64,000 bases of DNA. Origin: Pseudonocardia sp. TRM90224. Its GTDB lineage: Bacteria > Actinomycetota > Actinomycetes > Mycobacteriales > Pseudonocardiaceae. Each line of letters starts with the position of its first letter. The first letter of the stretch is position 1. Below the pieces are notes generated by a model that did no database searches, had not been told where the DNA came from, and saw only the letters and a program-made list of their open reading frames with translations. The stretch covers positions 248,001 through 312,000 of the forward strand of contig NZ_JAJGSX010000007.1 in the NCBI RefSeq assembly GCF_021245725.1, read 5' to 3'. The position numbers and the translations under genes were made by a program. Shown here piece after piece: positions 17,680-26,693 of the stretch.

Positions 17680-17755
17680 TCCACCTCCACCGGCCGGGGG
17701 ACAACTCCAGTCTATGTGTTCTCCGAGCGTGGGGCCTGCGTGCACGATGTCGGGT

Positions 17756-18361
17756 GTGCAGATCCGCATGGTGACGCTGCAGGCGATCGCGGCTGGTGAG
17801 ATCACGTTGGCGTTCCGCCGATGGGACCGGCCGCGCGTGCGGGTGGGCGGCACCCAGCGCACCTCCGTCGGAGTGCTGGAGTTCACCTCCGTCGAGCCGG
17901 TGGACGCGGGCGGGCTCACCGCCCTCGACGCCGCTGCCGCGGGGTACGCCGATCTGCCTGCGCTGCTCGCCGCGCAGGTCGGCGACGGGCAGCTCTACCG
18001 CGTCGGGGTCCGGCTGGCCGGGCCCGACCCGCGGGTGGCGTTGAGATCACGATCACGGCTCACCCCGAAGGCGCGGGCGGAGATCGCGACCCGGCTGGAG
18101 CGGCTGGACAAGGCGTCGAAGCGCGGCCCGTGGACGGCCCAGGTACTGGCGCTGATCGCCGACAACCCGGGCGTCCGGGCCCCTGACCTGGCAGCCGGCC
18201 TCGGGCTGGAGACGCTGCCGTTCAAGCGGGACGTCCGCAAGCTCAAGGAGCTGGGGCTCACCGAGAGCCTCGAAGTGGGTTACCGGCTCTCGCCGCGCGG
18301 GCGCGCATACCGGCGCGGCGCGAGGCCCGACCGCTTGACGGTGACAGCGCCGAGCACTTAG
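17756..18361 (+). CDS. ASCH-domain-like protein with C-terminal winged-helix segment
   Basis: About 201 residues. The N-terminal part ([21 protein letters not shown], then [13 protein letters not shown]) resembles the ASCH/PUA-like RNA-binding fold. The C-terminal half ([39 protein letters not shown]) reads like a winged helix. It is divergent from hrcA. The start is uncertain: GTG at 17756 gives the usual short N-terminus; an in-frame ATG at 17747 is possible. Its stop overlaps the iron-box-like palindrome at 18358. The role is unknown; nucleic-acid binding is likely. Confidence 0.68.
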   Translation: MQIRMVTLQAIAAGEITLAFRRWDRPRVRVGGTQRTSVGVLEFTSVEPVDAGGLTALDAAAAGYADLPALLAAQVGDGQLYRVGVRLAGPDPRVALRSRSRLTPKARAEIATRLERLDKASKRGPWTAQVLALIADNPGVRAPDLAAGLGLETLPFKRDVRKLKELGLTESLEVGYRLSPRGRAYRRGARPDRLTVTAPST

Positions 18362-18376
18362 GAATGCCTAACCATA
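18358..18376. promoter_or_regulatory. IdeR/DtxR-type iron box candidate
   Basis: TTAGGAATGCCTAACCATA contains the perfect inverted repeat TTAGG/CCTAA and matches the IdeR consensus TTAGGTTAGGCTAACCTAA at 13 of 19 positions by my count. It lies 28 bp upstream of the start of a siderophore-type binding protein, an expected iron-regulated target. Confidence 0.68.
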
Positions 18377-18403
18377 GTTCGTCCCTGGTTGGAGCTCCCC
18401 GTC

Positions 18404-19411
18404 ATGCGCGTCCCCCGCTCGCTGGCCGGCATCACGCTGGCCGCCGTCCTCGTGCTCGCCGGGTGCGGCGGCACCGCGCCCGAGACGCCTGCCTCCGCGC
18501 CCACTCCGTCCGGCGCGTTCCCGGTGACGATCACGCACGCGCTCGGCACGATCACGATCGACAAGGAGCCGCAGCGGGTCGTCGCGCTCGGCTACGGCGA
18601 CATCGCGGTGGCCAACGCGCTCGGGACGCCGATCGTCGGCGCCACCCGCAACTACGTGGAGCCCAACCCGAACCTGCCCTACATCAAGACGTCGCTGCCG
18701 GAGGACGTGCTCGGGCTGACGGCCGCGATCGGGCGCACCGAGCTGGAACGGATCGCCGCCTACGACCCCGACCTGATCCTCGCGACGGGCAGCCCGCAGC
18801 TCGTGCCCGACACCTACGCGGCGCTCAGCGGCATCGCGCCGGTGGTGGCGTACGAGAAGGGGCTCTACAAGTCTTCGATGGAGGACGACGCCCGGCTGAT
18901 CGGGAAGGCGCTCGGCAAGTCCGAGGCCACAGAGGCGCTCATCCGCGAGTCGGCGGCCGCGATCGACGAGTTCACGGCCTCGTTGCCGGGCCTCGCCGGC
19001 CACACCTACCTGTACGGACAGGCCCGTGGTGACGTCCTCCCGATGGTCGTCGGCAAGGAGAACCTGAGCACGATCTTCATGGGCCGGCTGGGCCTGCTGG
19101 TGCCGGAGGAGTTCCGCAACGTCGAGGCGACCGCGGCGCTCGCGCCGGGCACCGTCGGGCTCAGCTACGAGGAAGCGGGCAAGCTGAGCTCGGCCGACGT
19201 GCTGTTCGTGACGTTCGCGACGCTCGGCGACCGCGGGGCGTTCGAGTCCAACCCGATCGTCCGCACCACCCGTCCGGTGCGCGACGGCACCTACGCCCCG
19301 GTCGACCTGGACACCGCCATCGCGCTGCAGGCACCCAACGTCGTCGCGGTGAAGTGGCTGATCGGGCAGCTGCGCCCGCCGCTCGAGAAGGTCGCCGCCA
19401 CGCCCGCGTAG
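18404..19411 (+). CDS. Iron-siderophore ABC transporter substrate-binding lipoprotein
   Basis: A 335-residue class III periplasmic-binding-type protein (FepB/FhuD group). The signal peptide ends in lipobox LAGC (Cys near residue 20). A typical ITIDKEPQRVVALGYGDIAVANALG start of domain 1, YDPDLIL, and a long linker helix follow. ATG at 18404 is preferred over the TTG five codons earlier because it begins the signal peptide. No permease or ATPase is adjacent, so it is an orphan receptor. The upstream iron box suggests induction under iron starvation. Confidence 0.88.
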   Translation: MRVPRSLAGITLAAVLVLAGCGGTAPETPASAPTPSGAFPVTITHALGTITIDKEPQRVVALGYGDIAVANALGTPIVGATRNYVEPNPNLPYIKTSLPEDVLGLTAAIGRTELERIAAYDPDLILATGSPQLVPDTYAALSGIAPVVAYEKGLYKSSMEDDARLIGKALGKSEATEALIRESAAAIDEFTASLPGLAGHTYLYGQARGDVLPMVVGKENLSTIFMGRLGLLVPEEFRNVEATAALAPGTVGLSYEEAGKLSSADVLFVTFATLGDRGAFESNPIVRTTRPVRDGTYAPVDLDTAIALQAPNVVAVKWLIGQLRPPLEKVAATPA

Positions 19412-19425
19412 CCGCACCCCGCCCG

Positions 19426-19495
19426 AAGTTCCCCACCGTTTTGGGTGGATGCGCGCCGAAACAGCGCGCAAGTGCCCAAAAACGGTGGGGAACTT
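19426..19495. repeat. Intergenic palindrome B-prime 1
   Basis: Variant of family B: outer stem AAGTTCCCCACCGTTTTGGG pairing with the arm ending at 19495 (one extra A), inner hairpin GCGCGC-cgaaaca-type loop instead of the CTGCAC stem. It overlaps the first bases of B3. Confidence 0.8.
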
Positions 19496-19560
19496 GCCCA
19501 CCGTTTTGCCAACCTGCACGCCCCTTTGGGTGTGTAGGTAGGCAAAACGGTGGGGAAGTT
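19491..19560. repeat. Intergenic palindrome B3
   Basis: Family B copy directly abutting B-prime 1: outer stem with TTTTGCC, inner CCTGCACGCCC pairing with GGGTGTGTAGG through two G-U-type wobbles. The two elements in series separate convergent genes ending at 19411 and 19566. Confidence 0.85.
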
Positions 19561-19565
19561 CGGGG

Positions 19566-20711
19566 TTACGCGGGGAGGAGCGCCTTCACCACCGCGTCGG
19601 CGAGCAGGCGCCCGCGCCGGGTGAGCGCGGCGCGGCCCGCCGCGAACGCCGGCGCGTCGAGCAGCTCGTCGTCGACGGCCCGCGCCGCGGCGGCCCGGCC
19701 CGCGGCGTCGAGCAGGTCGAGCGGCAACCCTTCGGCCAGCCGCAGCCGCAGCATCACGCGCTCGGTGTGCCGCTCGGCCGGTGTCAACGTCTCGCGTCCA
19801 GCCTCGGGCGACGAACCGTCGGCCAGCAGTGCGGCGTACCGGGCCGGGTGCTTCACGTTCCACCACCGCTGCCCGGCGAGGTGCGAGTGGGCGCCCGGGC
19901 CGAGGCCCCACCAGTCGCCGTCGAGCCAGTACCCGAGGTTGTGCCGGCAGGCTGCCCCCTCCGATCCCGCCCAGTTCGACACCTCGTACCAGCCCAGACC
20001 GGCCGCGCAGAGCCGGTCGTCGATCATCTCGTAGCGCGCGGCGGCCACGTCGTCGTCGGGCGCCGGCAGCTCGCCGCGCGCGACCCGCCGGGCCATCGCC
20101 GTGCCGTCCTCGACGATCAGCGCGTAGGCGGAGACGTGGTCGACGCCGGCGTCGAGGACGGCGTCGAGCGACGCGCGCAGATCGTCGTCGGTCTCGCCGG
20201 GGGTCGAGTAGATGAGGTCGAGGTTGACGTGCGCGAACCCGGCCGCCCGGGCCTCGCGGGCGGCCGCGACCGCCCGGCCGGGTGTGTGCCGCCGCTCCAG
20301 CACCCGCAGCACGTGCGGCGCGGCCGATTGCATGCCGAGCGACACCCGGGTGAACCCGGCGTCGAGCAGGCCGGCGAAGAACTCCGGCGACGTCGACTCG
20401 GGGTTCGACTCGGTGGTGACCTCGGCGCCCGCCGCGAGCCCGAACGTCTCCCGCACCGCCCCGAGCACGACGCCGAGCCGCTCCGCTCCCAGCAGTGACG
20501 GCGTCCCGCCCCCGACGAACACCGTGTCGACGGCCCGCTCCCCCACGACCGACGCGGCCAGCGCCAGCTCCTGACGCACGGCGTCGAGCCACCCGTCGGG
20601 GGACGCGCCGGAGCCGTCCAGCTCCGAGGCGGTGTAGGTGTTGAAGTCGCAGTAGCCGCAGCGGGCCGCGCAGAAGGGCACGTGGACGTAGATCCCGAAC
20701 GGCGGTGGCAC
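19566..20711 (-). CDS. hemW: Radical SAM heme chaperone HemW
   Basis: About 381 residues. PFGIYVHVPFC is followed by the radical-SAM cluster motif CAARCGYCDFNTYT, with GGGTPSLL, the SAM-binding GMQS region and a C-terminal HemW domain. The CxxxCxxC followed by F, not the extra ligands of HemN, supports heme chaperone rather than coproporphyrinogen dehydrogenase. The start is uncertain: GTG at 20711 puts the protein at its usual N-terminus, while an ATG at 20789 would add 26 residues. It is divergent from the sulfite reductase leader. Confidence 0.88.
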   Translation of the reverse strand: MPPPFGIYVHVPFCAARCGYCDFNTYTASELDGSGASPDGWLDAVRQELALAASVVGERAVDTVFVGGGTPSLLGAERLGVVLGAVRETFGLAAGAEVTTESNPESTSPEFFAGLLDAGFTRVSLGMQSAAPHVLRVLERRHTPGRAVAAAREARAAGFAHVNLDLIYSTPGETDDDLRASLDAVLDAGVDHVSAYALIVEDGTAMARRVARGELPAPDDDVAAARYEMIDDRLCAAGLGWYEVSNWAGSEGAACRHNLGYWLDGDWWGLGPGAHSHLAGQRWWNVKHPARYAALLADGSSPEAGRETLTPAERHTERVMLRLRLAEGLPLDLLDAAGRAAAARAVDDELLDAPAFAAGRAALTRRGRLLADAVVKALLPA

Positions 20712-20836
20712 GAGGAGCAAGTCTGCCCCTCGTCGACCGCACGGTCGAACGGCCCCGGGCCCGCACGGATGTGAATCCGCTCCCAGCATGCGGACGGCAA
20801 TGGATCGCTGACCGGACAGGTGGCACTCTTGTCACC

Positions 20837-20956
20837 ATGACCGCGTCGATGTCCGAGCCCGCTCGTGGCTCGTCGGCGCTCTCCTTGCGTCTCGTGGCCC
20901 GTCGCCACGTGGACCTGCGCCGCGTCAGCAGCGCGCTCTGTCGAGCCGGCCGCTAG
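20837..20956 (+). CDS. Cysteine-attenuator-type leader peptide of the sulfate assimilation operon
   Basis: A 39-codon ORF ending 96 bp before the sulfite reductase start. Its C-terminal part ARRHVDLRRVSSALCR carries the RRHVD(L/F)-x(4-6)-C motif of actinobacterial leader peptides found before sulfur genes, with one Cys codon four codons from the stop. Mycobacterial work has shown such short Cys ORFs act as cysteine-responsive attenuators. An internal ATG at 20849 could also be the start. Between leader and sulfite reductase lies the stem GGCCGC/GCGGCC (21019-21033), close to the GGAGG site. Confidence 0.78.
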   Translation: MTASMSEPARGSSALSLRLVARRHVDLRRVSSALCRAGR

Positions 20957-21052
20957 TCCCGCCGCCCTCTCACCCACCACGGCGCCGGGCGCAGCCGCAG
21001 CCCCGCATGCCCGGGGTCGGCCGCGCAGCGGCCGCGATCCGGAGGCACCGCC

Positions 21053-22729
21053 TTGCCCCCCTCGACGCCCACGACCACCACCCCCAAACGCAAGCGCGGC
21101 GAAGGCCAGTGGAAGCTCGGCCACCGCGAGCCGCTCAACCCGAACGAGCGCACCAAGAAGGACGACGACGGGCTGAACGTCCGCGCGCGGATCGAGAACA
21201 TCTACTCCAAGCGCGGGTTCGACTCGATCGACCCGGCTGACCTGCGCGGACGGATGCGCTGGTGGGGGCTCTACACGCAGCGCCGTCCCGGCATCGACGG
21301 CGGCCGCACCGCCGCGCTGGAGCCCGAGGAGCTCGACGACCGCTACTTCATGCTGCGCGTCCGCATCGACGGTGGCGCGCTCACCACTGAGCAGCTGCGC
21401 GCCGTCGGTGAGATCAGCCAGCAGTACGCGCGCGACACCGCCGACGTCACCGACCGGCAGAACATCCAGTACCACTGGATCCAGATCGAGGACATGCCGG
21501 CGATCTGGGCGAAGCTGGAGGGGCTCGGCCTGCTCACGACCGAGGCCTGCGGCGACACGCCGCGCGTGATCCTCGGCTCGCCGGTCGCGGGGGTGGCGGC
21601 CGAGGACCTGCTCGACCCCGAGCCGGCGATCCGGACGATCCTCGACCGCTACATCGGCAGCAAGGAGTTCTCCAACCTGCCGCGCAAGTTCAAGACGGCC
21701 ATCTCGTGGCAGCAGGACATCGCCCACGAGGTCAACGACGTCTCGTTCATCGGCTCGGTGCACCCGGAGCACGGGCCGGGCTTCGACGTGTGGGTCGGCG
21801 GGGGGCTGTCCACCAACCCGAAGATCGCGCAGCGGCTCGGGACGTGGGTCCCGCTCGACGACGTGCCCGACGTGTGGGCCGGCATCATCTCGATCTTCCG
21901 GGACTACGGGTACCGCAGGCTGCGCCACCGCGCGCGGATCAAGTTCCTGGTCGCCGACTGGGGCGCCGCCGAGTTCCGCAGGGTCCTGGAGGAGGAGTAC
22001 CTCGGCCGCAAGCTCGCCGACGGTCCCGCGCCGGCGACCCCCGACCGTCCGGTCGACCACATCGGCGTGCACAAGCAGGTCGACGGCCGCAACTACATCG
22101 GCGTCGCGCCGCCGTCGGGCCGCGTCTCCGGCACCACGCTGGTCTCGCTCGCCGACGCCGTCGAGCGGGCGGGTTCGGGGCGGGTGCGCCTCACCGCGCA
22201 GCAGAAGATCGTCGTGCTCGACGTCGCCGACAGCAAGGTCGACGCGCTGAAGGCCGAGCTGAACACGCTCGGGCTGCAGGCCGACCCCTCGGTGTGGCGG
22301 CGCGGCACCATGGCCTGCACGGGCATCGAGTTCTGCAAGCTCGCGATCGTCGAGACGAAGGAACGCGCGATCCGGCTGGTCGAGGAGCTGGAGAAGCGGC
22401 TGGCCGACCTCACGCCCGACGCGCCGATCACGATCCACCTCAACGGCTGCCCCAACGCCTGCGCGCGCACGCAGGTCGCCGACATCGGGCTGAAGGGCCA
22501 GATCGTCACCGACGCCGAGGGCAACCAGGTCGAGGGCTTCCAGGTGCACCTGGGTGGCGGGCTCGGGCTCGACGCCGGGTTCGGCCGCAAGCTGCGCGGG
22601 CTGAAGGTCACCAGCGACGAGCTGGGCGACTACGTCGACCGGGTCGTGCGGCGGTTCATCCTGCAGCGCGAGCCGGACGAGCGCTTCGCGCAATGGGTGC
22701 AACGGGCCGCCGAGGAAGACTTGAAATGA
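21053..22729 (+). CDS. Ferredoxin-dependent assimilatory sulfite reductase
   Basis: A 558-residue siroheme/[4Fe-4S] reductase of the SirA/NirA type. Two ferredoxin-like repeats flank the siroheme site; the cluster Cys are in CTGIEFC near residue 421 and NGCPNAC near 464. It reduces sulfite to sulfide. Placement with APS reductase and cysDN supports sulfite over nitrite. TTG at 21053 is chosen because GGAGG stands 7 bp upstream. It overlaps the zinc-ribbon gene by ATGA. Confidence 0.93.
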   Translation: MPPSTPTTTTPKRKRGEGQWKLGHREPLNPNERTKKDDDGLNVRARIENIYSKRGFDSIDPADLRGRMRWWGLYTQRRPGIDGGRTAALEPEELDDRYFMLRVRIDGGALTTEQLRAVGEISQQYARDTADVTDRQNIQYHWIQIEDMPAIWAKLEGLGLLTTEACGDTPRVILGSPVAGVAAEDLLDPEPAIRTILDRYIGSKEFSNLPRKFKTAISWQQDIAHEVNDVSFIGSVHPEHGPGFDVWVGGGLSTNPKIAQRLGTWVPLDDVPDVWAGIISIFRDYGYRRLRHRARIKFLVADWGAAEFRRVLEEEYLGRKLADGPAPATPDRPVDHIGVHKQVDGRNYIGVAPPSGRVSGTTLVSLADAVERAGSGRVRLTAQQKIVVLDVADSKVDALKAELNTLGLQADPSVWRRGTMACTGIEFCKLAIVETKERAIRLVEELEKRLADLTPDAPITIHLNGCPNACARTQVADIGLKGQIVTDAEGNQVEGFQVHLGGGLGLDAGFGRKLRGLKVTSDELGDYVDRVVRRFILQREPDERFAQWVQRAAEEDLK

Positions 22730-22896
22730 GTGAGCGGGCCGTTCCGTTCTACTGCCCGTACTGCGGCGACGAGGACCTGCGTCCCGCCGAGCAGACCGAG
22801 AAGGTGCCGCACGGCGCCTGGTACTGCGCGTCCTGCCTGCGCACGTTCGCCCTCAAGATGATCGGAATCGGAGTTCCCGAGGTGTCACGATCATGA
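22726..22896 (+). CDS. Small zinc-ribbon protein in the sulfate operon
   Basis: A 56-residue protein with two metal-ligand pairs, CPYC near residues 10-13 and CASC near 34-37, then a short helix. It overlaps sulfite reductase and cysH by ATGA on both sides, so it is tightly coupled. Similar short CxxC proteins occur next to actinobacterial sulfite reductase genes. The role is unknown; electron transfer, cluster insertion or regulation are possible. Confidence 0.85.
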   Translation: MSERAVPFYCPYCGDEDLRPAEQTEKVPHGAWYCASCLRTFALKMIGIGVPEVSRS

Positions 22897-23597
22897 GCAC
22901 CACCATCACGAAGACCGACCTGCGTGCGCTCGCCGAGAGCGGTGCCGCGCAGCTCGGGCCCGACGCCACCGCGGAGCAGGTGCTCCGGTGGACGGCCGAG
23001 ACGTTCGACAAGCTGATCGTCGCCTCGAACATGCAGGACGCCGTGCTCGTCGACCTAGCCGCGAAGGTCGTGCCCGGCGTCGACGTGCTGTTCCTGGAGA
23101 CCGGCTACCACTTCGCCGAGACGATCGGCACCCGCGACGCCGTCGAGCACGTCTACGACATCCGGCTGGTCAACGCCCTCCCGGAGCAGACGGTCGCGGA
23201 GCAGGACAGCCTGCTCGGCAAGGACCTCTTCGCCAGCGACCCGAACCGCTGCTGCGCGCTGCGCAAGGTCGCGCCGCTGACGAAGACGCTGGCCGAGTAC
23301 GACGCCTGGGTCACGGGCGTGCGCCGCGTCGAGGCCCCGACCAGGGCGAACACCCCTTTGATCACGTATGACGAGAAGTTCGACCTCGTCAAGGTCAACC
23401 CGATCGCCGCGTGGAGCGACGAGCGGATGCAGGAGTACATCACCGAGCACAACGTCCTGGTGAACCCGCTGGTCGCCGAGGGCTACCCGTCCATCGGCTG
23501 CGCGCCCTGCACTGCGAAGCCGGCGCCGGGCGCCGATCCGCGGTCGGGCCGCTGGGCCGGCACCGGCAAGATCGAATGTGGGTTGCACGTCCAATGA
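22893..23597 (+). CDS. cysH: Adenylyl-sulfate (APS) reductase
   Basis: A 234-residue PP-loop reductase. The paired cysteines CCALRK near residue 119 and CAPC near 203 are the four ligands of the [4Fe-4S] cluster that marks APS reductases, and ECGLH near the C-terminus supplies the catalytic Cys. It reduces APS to sulfite with thioredoxin. Overlap with neighbours by ATGA on both sides. Confidence 0.95.
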   Translation: MSTTITKTDLRALAESGAAQLGPDATAEQVLRWTAETFDKLIVASNMQDAVLVDLAAKVVPGVDVLFLETGYHFAETIGTRDAVEHVYDIRLVNALPEQTVAEQDSLLGKDLFASDPNRCCALRKVAPLTKTLAEYDAWVTGVRRVEAPTRANTPLITYDEKFDLVKVNPIAAWSDERMQEYITEHNVLVNPLVAEGYPSIGCAPCTAKPAPGADPRSGRWAGTGKIECGLHVQ

Positions 23598-24502
23598 CTC
23601 CCGCGATCGACACCCTCGATGCCCTCGACTCCCTGGAGTCGGAGGCGATCCACATCTTCCGCGAGGTCGCGGGCGAGTTCGACCGCCCGGTGATCCTCTT
23701 CTCCGGCGGCAAGGACTCGACGCTGCTCGTGCACCTCGCGGTCAAGGCGTTCGCGCCGGCACCGGTGCCGTTCGCGCTGCTGCACGTCGACACCGGCCAC
23801 AACTACCCGGAGGTCATCGACTTCCGCGACCGGCTGGTCGAACGGCTCGGGCTGCGGCTCGAGGTCGCGCACGTGCAGGACTGGATCGACGACGGGCGGC
23901 TCGTCGAGCGCCCCGACGGCACGCGCAACCCGCTGCAGACCACCCCGCTGCTCGACTCGATCGTCGAGCACAGGTTCGACGCCGTGTTCGGCGGCGGGCG
24001 CCGCGACGAGGAACGCGCGCGGGCCAAGGAGCGGATCATCAGCCTGCGCGACGCGTTCGGCCGGTGGGACCCGCGCAGCCAGCGCCCGGAGCTGTGGAAC
24101 CTCTACAACGGGCGGCACGCACCCGGCGAGCACGTGCGGGTGTTCCCGATCTCCAATTGGACCGAGCTGGACGTCTGGCGCTACATCCAGCGCGAAGGGA
24201 TCGAGCTGCCGTCGATCTACTACGCGCACCAGCGCGAGGTGTTCCGCCGCGACGGGATGTGGCTGGCCGAAGGTCCGTGGGGCGGCCCGCGCGGCGCGGA
24301 GACGCTGGAGCTCAGGTCGGTGCGCTACCGCACCGTCGGCGACGGGTCCTGCACCGGCGCCGTCGAGTCCACGGCGACGACTCTCGACGAGATCATCGCC
24401 GAGGTCACGGCATCGCGGCTGACCGAACGCGGCGCCACCCGGGCCGACGACCGCCTCTCCGAGGCGGCGATGGAAGACCGCAAGCGCGAGGGGTACTTCT
24501 AG
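23594..24502 (+). CDS. cysD: Sulfate adenylyltransferase subunit 2
   Basis: A 302-residue PP-loop ATP pyrophosphatase with SGGKDS at residues 37-42, the HVDTGHNYPEVIDFRD segment and GGRRDEE. With CysN it forms APS from ATP and sulfate. It starts inside the cysH stop (ATGA) and its TAG shares one base with the cysN GTG. Confidence 0.97.
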   Translation: MTPAIDTLDALDSLESEAIHIFREVAGEFDRPVILFSGGKDSTLLVHLAVKAFAPAPVPFALLHVDTGHNYPEVIDFRDRLVERLGLRLEVAHVQDWIDDGRLVERPDGTRNPLQTTPLLDSIVEHRFDAVFGGGRRDEERARAKERIISLRDAFGRWDPRSQRPELWNLYNGRHAPGEHVRVFPISNWTELDVWRYIQREGIELPSIYYAHQREVFRRDGMWLAEGPWGGPRGAETLELRSVRYRTVGDGSCTGAVESTATTLDEIIAEVTASRLTERGATRADDRLSEAAMEDRKREGYF

Positions 24503-25770
24503 TGAGCACCAAGGATCTGCTCCGCTTCGCCACCGCGGGCTCCGTCGACGACGGCAAGTCGACGCTGGTCGGGCGGCTGCTCTACGACACGAAGTCGGTG
24601 CTCGCCGACCAGATCGAGGCCGTGCAGCGCGCGTCGGTCGACAAGGGGCTGACGACGCCGGACCTGTCGCTGCTGGTCGACGGACTGCGCGCCGAGCGCG
24701 AGCAGGGCATCACGATCGACGTCGCCTACCGGTACTTCTCCACGCCGACGCGCGAGTTCGTGCTCGCCGACACCCCTGGGCACGTCCAGTACACGCGCAA
24801 CACCGTCACCGGGGCGTCCACGGCGGAGCTCGCGGTGCTGCTGGTCGACGCCCGGCACGGGGTTGTCGAGCAGACCCGCCGCCACGCCGCCGTGCTCGCG
24901 CTGCTGCGGGTGCCGCGGCTGGTGCTGGCGATCAACAAGATCGACCTGGTCGGCTACGACGAGGCCGTGCTCACCGCGATCGCGAAGGACTTCTCCGGGC
25001 TGGCCCGCTCGCTCGGGTTCGCCGACGAGGCCGTCGTGACGATCCCGGTCTCGGCGCTGGTCGGCGACAACGTCGTCGAGCGCTCGGCGAACACACCCTG
25101 GTACGAGGGGCCGACGCTGCTGGGCCACCTGGAGTCGGTGCCGGTCACCGGGCCGGAGGCGGGCGCGCCGTTCCGGATGCCGGTGCAGTACGTGATCCGC
25201 GAGCACAGCCGCGACTACCGCGGCTACGCGGGTCAGGTCGCGGCCGGCACGGTCGCGCCCGGCGACGAGGTGGTCGTGCTGCCCGGTGGCGCCCGGACCA
25301 CGGTCTCCGCGGTGGAGACGGCCGACGGGTCGCTCGCATCGGCCGGCGCAGGCCGCAGCGTGACGGTGCTGCTCGCCGACGACATCGACATCTCCCGTGG
25401 CGACGTGCTGGCCTCGGCCGCGGCGCCGCCGCGGGTCGGCACCGAGATCGACGCGACGCTGTGCTGGCTCTCGGACAAGCCGCTGCGTCCCGGGGCGCGA
25501 CTGCTGCTCAAGCACGGCACGCGGACCACGCAGGTGATCGTCGGCGCGCTGGGCGACCGGCTCGACACCGACACGATCACCTACACCGACGCGCCGGGGC
25601 AGCTCGGGATCAACGACATCGCGAAGGTGTCGCTGCGCACGGCCGACCCGCTGCCCGTCGACGACTACGCCGACGACCGGGCCACCGGCTGTTTCCTGAT
25701 CATCGACCCGCCGACCGGCAACACGCTCGCCGCCGGCATGGTGGGCCACCCGCTCACACTGGCGCCGTAG
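24502..25770 (+). CDS. cysN: Sulfate adenylyltransferase subunit 1 (GTPase)
   Basis: A 422-residue elongation-factor-like GTPase: G1 GSVDDGKST at residues 12-20, G3 DTPGH, G4 NKID, followed by beta-barrel domains. GTP hydrolysis drives APS synthesis by CysD. The length shows there is no fused CysC (APS kinase) domain, consistent with the direct APS reductase route of this operon. GTG start at 24502. Confidence 0.96.
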   Translation: MSTKDLLRFATAGSVDDGKSTLVGRLLYDTKSVLADQIEAVQRASVDKGLTTPDLSLLVDGLRAEREQGITIDVAYRYFSTPTREFVLADTPGHVQYTRNTVTGASTAELAVLLVDARHGVVEQTRRHAAVLALLRVPRLVLAINKIDLVGYDEAVLTAIAKDFSGLARSLGFADEAVVTIPVSALVGDNVVERSANTPWYEGPTLLGHLESVPVTGPEAGAPFRMPVQYVIREHSRDYRGYAGQVAAGTVAPGDEVVVLPGGARTTVSAVETADGSLASAGAGRSVTVLLADDIDISRGDVLASAAAPPRVGTEIDATLCWLSDKPLRPGARLLLKHGTRTTQVIVGALGDRLDTDTITYTDAPGQLGINDIAKVSLRTADPLPVDDYADDRATGCFLIIDPPTGNTLAAGMVGHPLTLAP

Positions 25771-26543
25771 TGACGGCGCTCGTGGCGGTTGCGCACGGCA
25801 GCCGCGACCCGCGGTCGGCCGCGACCGTCGCGGCGCTGGTCGACGAGGTGCGCCGGCAGCGTCCCGACCTGGACGTGCGGCTCAGCTTCCTCGACCTGTC
25901 CGCGCCGCGGCTGCCCGACGTGCTCGCCGGCGTCGCCGCCGACGGGCACCGCTCGGCCGTCGTGGTGCCGCTGCTGCTCGGCAACGCGTTCCACGCCAGG
26001 GTCGACGTGCCCGGCGAGGTGCACCGGGCCGCGAGCCGCCACCCGCAGCTGCGGATCGCGACCGCCGACGTCCTCGGCGGCGACCCGCGCGTCGAGGCGG
26101 CGGCGCTCGACCGGCTCACCGCCGTCACCGGCCCGCTGCACGACCCGGGGCTCGGTGTCGTACTCGCGGCGATCGGCTCGTCGGACGTCGCGGCGAACCG
26201 GGCCGTCACGCGCGTCGCGGCTCGGTGGGCCCGTCGTTACGGCTGGTCGGGCGGGATCGCGGCGTTCGCGACGACCGTCGAGCCGACCGTGCCCGCCGCC
26301 GTCGAGCAGCTGCGCGCCGGCGGGGCGGAGCGGATCGCGGTGGCGCAGTGGATCCTCGCGCCCGGGCTGCTGCCCGACCGCGTCGAGCGCTCGGCACGCG
26401 CGGCGGCCCCCGACGCCCTGATCGCCGCGGCGCTGGGCCCGCACCCGGACCTCGCCGCGCTCGTCGTCGACCGCTACACAGCCGCCCGAATCGACACCGC
26501 CCGAATCGACACTGCCGGCTCCCCCGCGCGAGCTGCAGGCTGA
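25770..26543 (+). CDS. Sirohydrochlorin chelatase (CbiX/SirB family)
   Basis: A 257-residue two-repeat chelatase: the first repeat starts VAVAHGSRDPRS with the metal/porphyrin His, the second half has AAIGSSD and VAQWILAPG. It inserts Fe2+ into sirohydrochlorin, making the siroheme needed by the sulfite reductase five genes upstream. The GTG at 25770 shares a base with the cysN stop. A short ARIDTARIDTA duplication is at the C-terminus. The operon ends at palindrome B4. Confidence 0.9.
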   Translation: MTALVAVAHGSRDPRSAATVAALVDEVRRQRPDLDVRLSFLDLSAPRLPDVLAGVAADGHRSAVVVPLLLGNAFHARVDVPGEVHRAASRHPQLRIATADVLGGDPRVEAAALDRLTAVTGPLHDPGLGVVLAAIGSSDVAANRAVTRVAARWARRYGWSGGIAAFATTVEPTVPAAVEQLRAGGAERIAVAQWILAPGLLPDRVERSARAAAPDALIAAALGPHPDLAALVVDRYTAARIDTARIDTAGSPARAAG

Positions 26544-26615
26544 AGTTCCCCACCGTTTTGCCAACCTGCACGGCCTCCAGGGTCTGCAGGTTGGCAAAAC
26601 GGTGGGGAAGTTTTT
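26543..26615 (+). terminator. Palindrome B4, terminator-like with T tract
   Basis: Perfect 25-bp stem 26546-26570 / 26585-26609 of family B, followed directly by G and five T. It ends the sulfate operon and stands before a same-strand gene, the clearest case of a B element in terminator form. Confidence 0.88.
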
Positions 26616-26693
26616 GTGCCCGGGCCCAACCGGACGTGGTGGGTGGTGGTCATCCCCGTCGAGACCGTCCACCCACTCCTGAAGGAGCCCGCC

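Noticed and set aside
17680..17755. CIRCE element upstream of hrcA
   Set aside because: No TTAGCACTC-N9-GAGTGCTAA-like repeat is visible in the interval.
14908..17799. A 963-codon open frame on the plus strand
   Set aside because: It is antisense to rsmE, dnaJ and hrcA, which have strong family motifs; long shadow ORFs are common at this GC.
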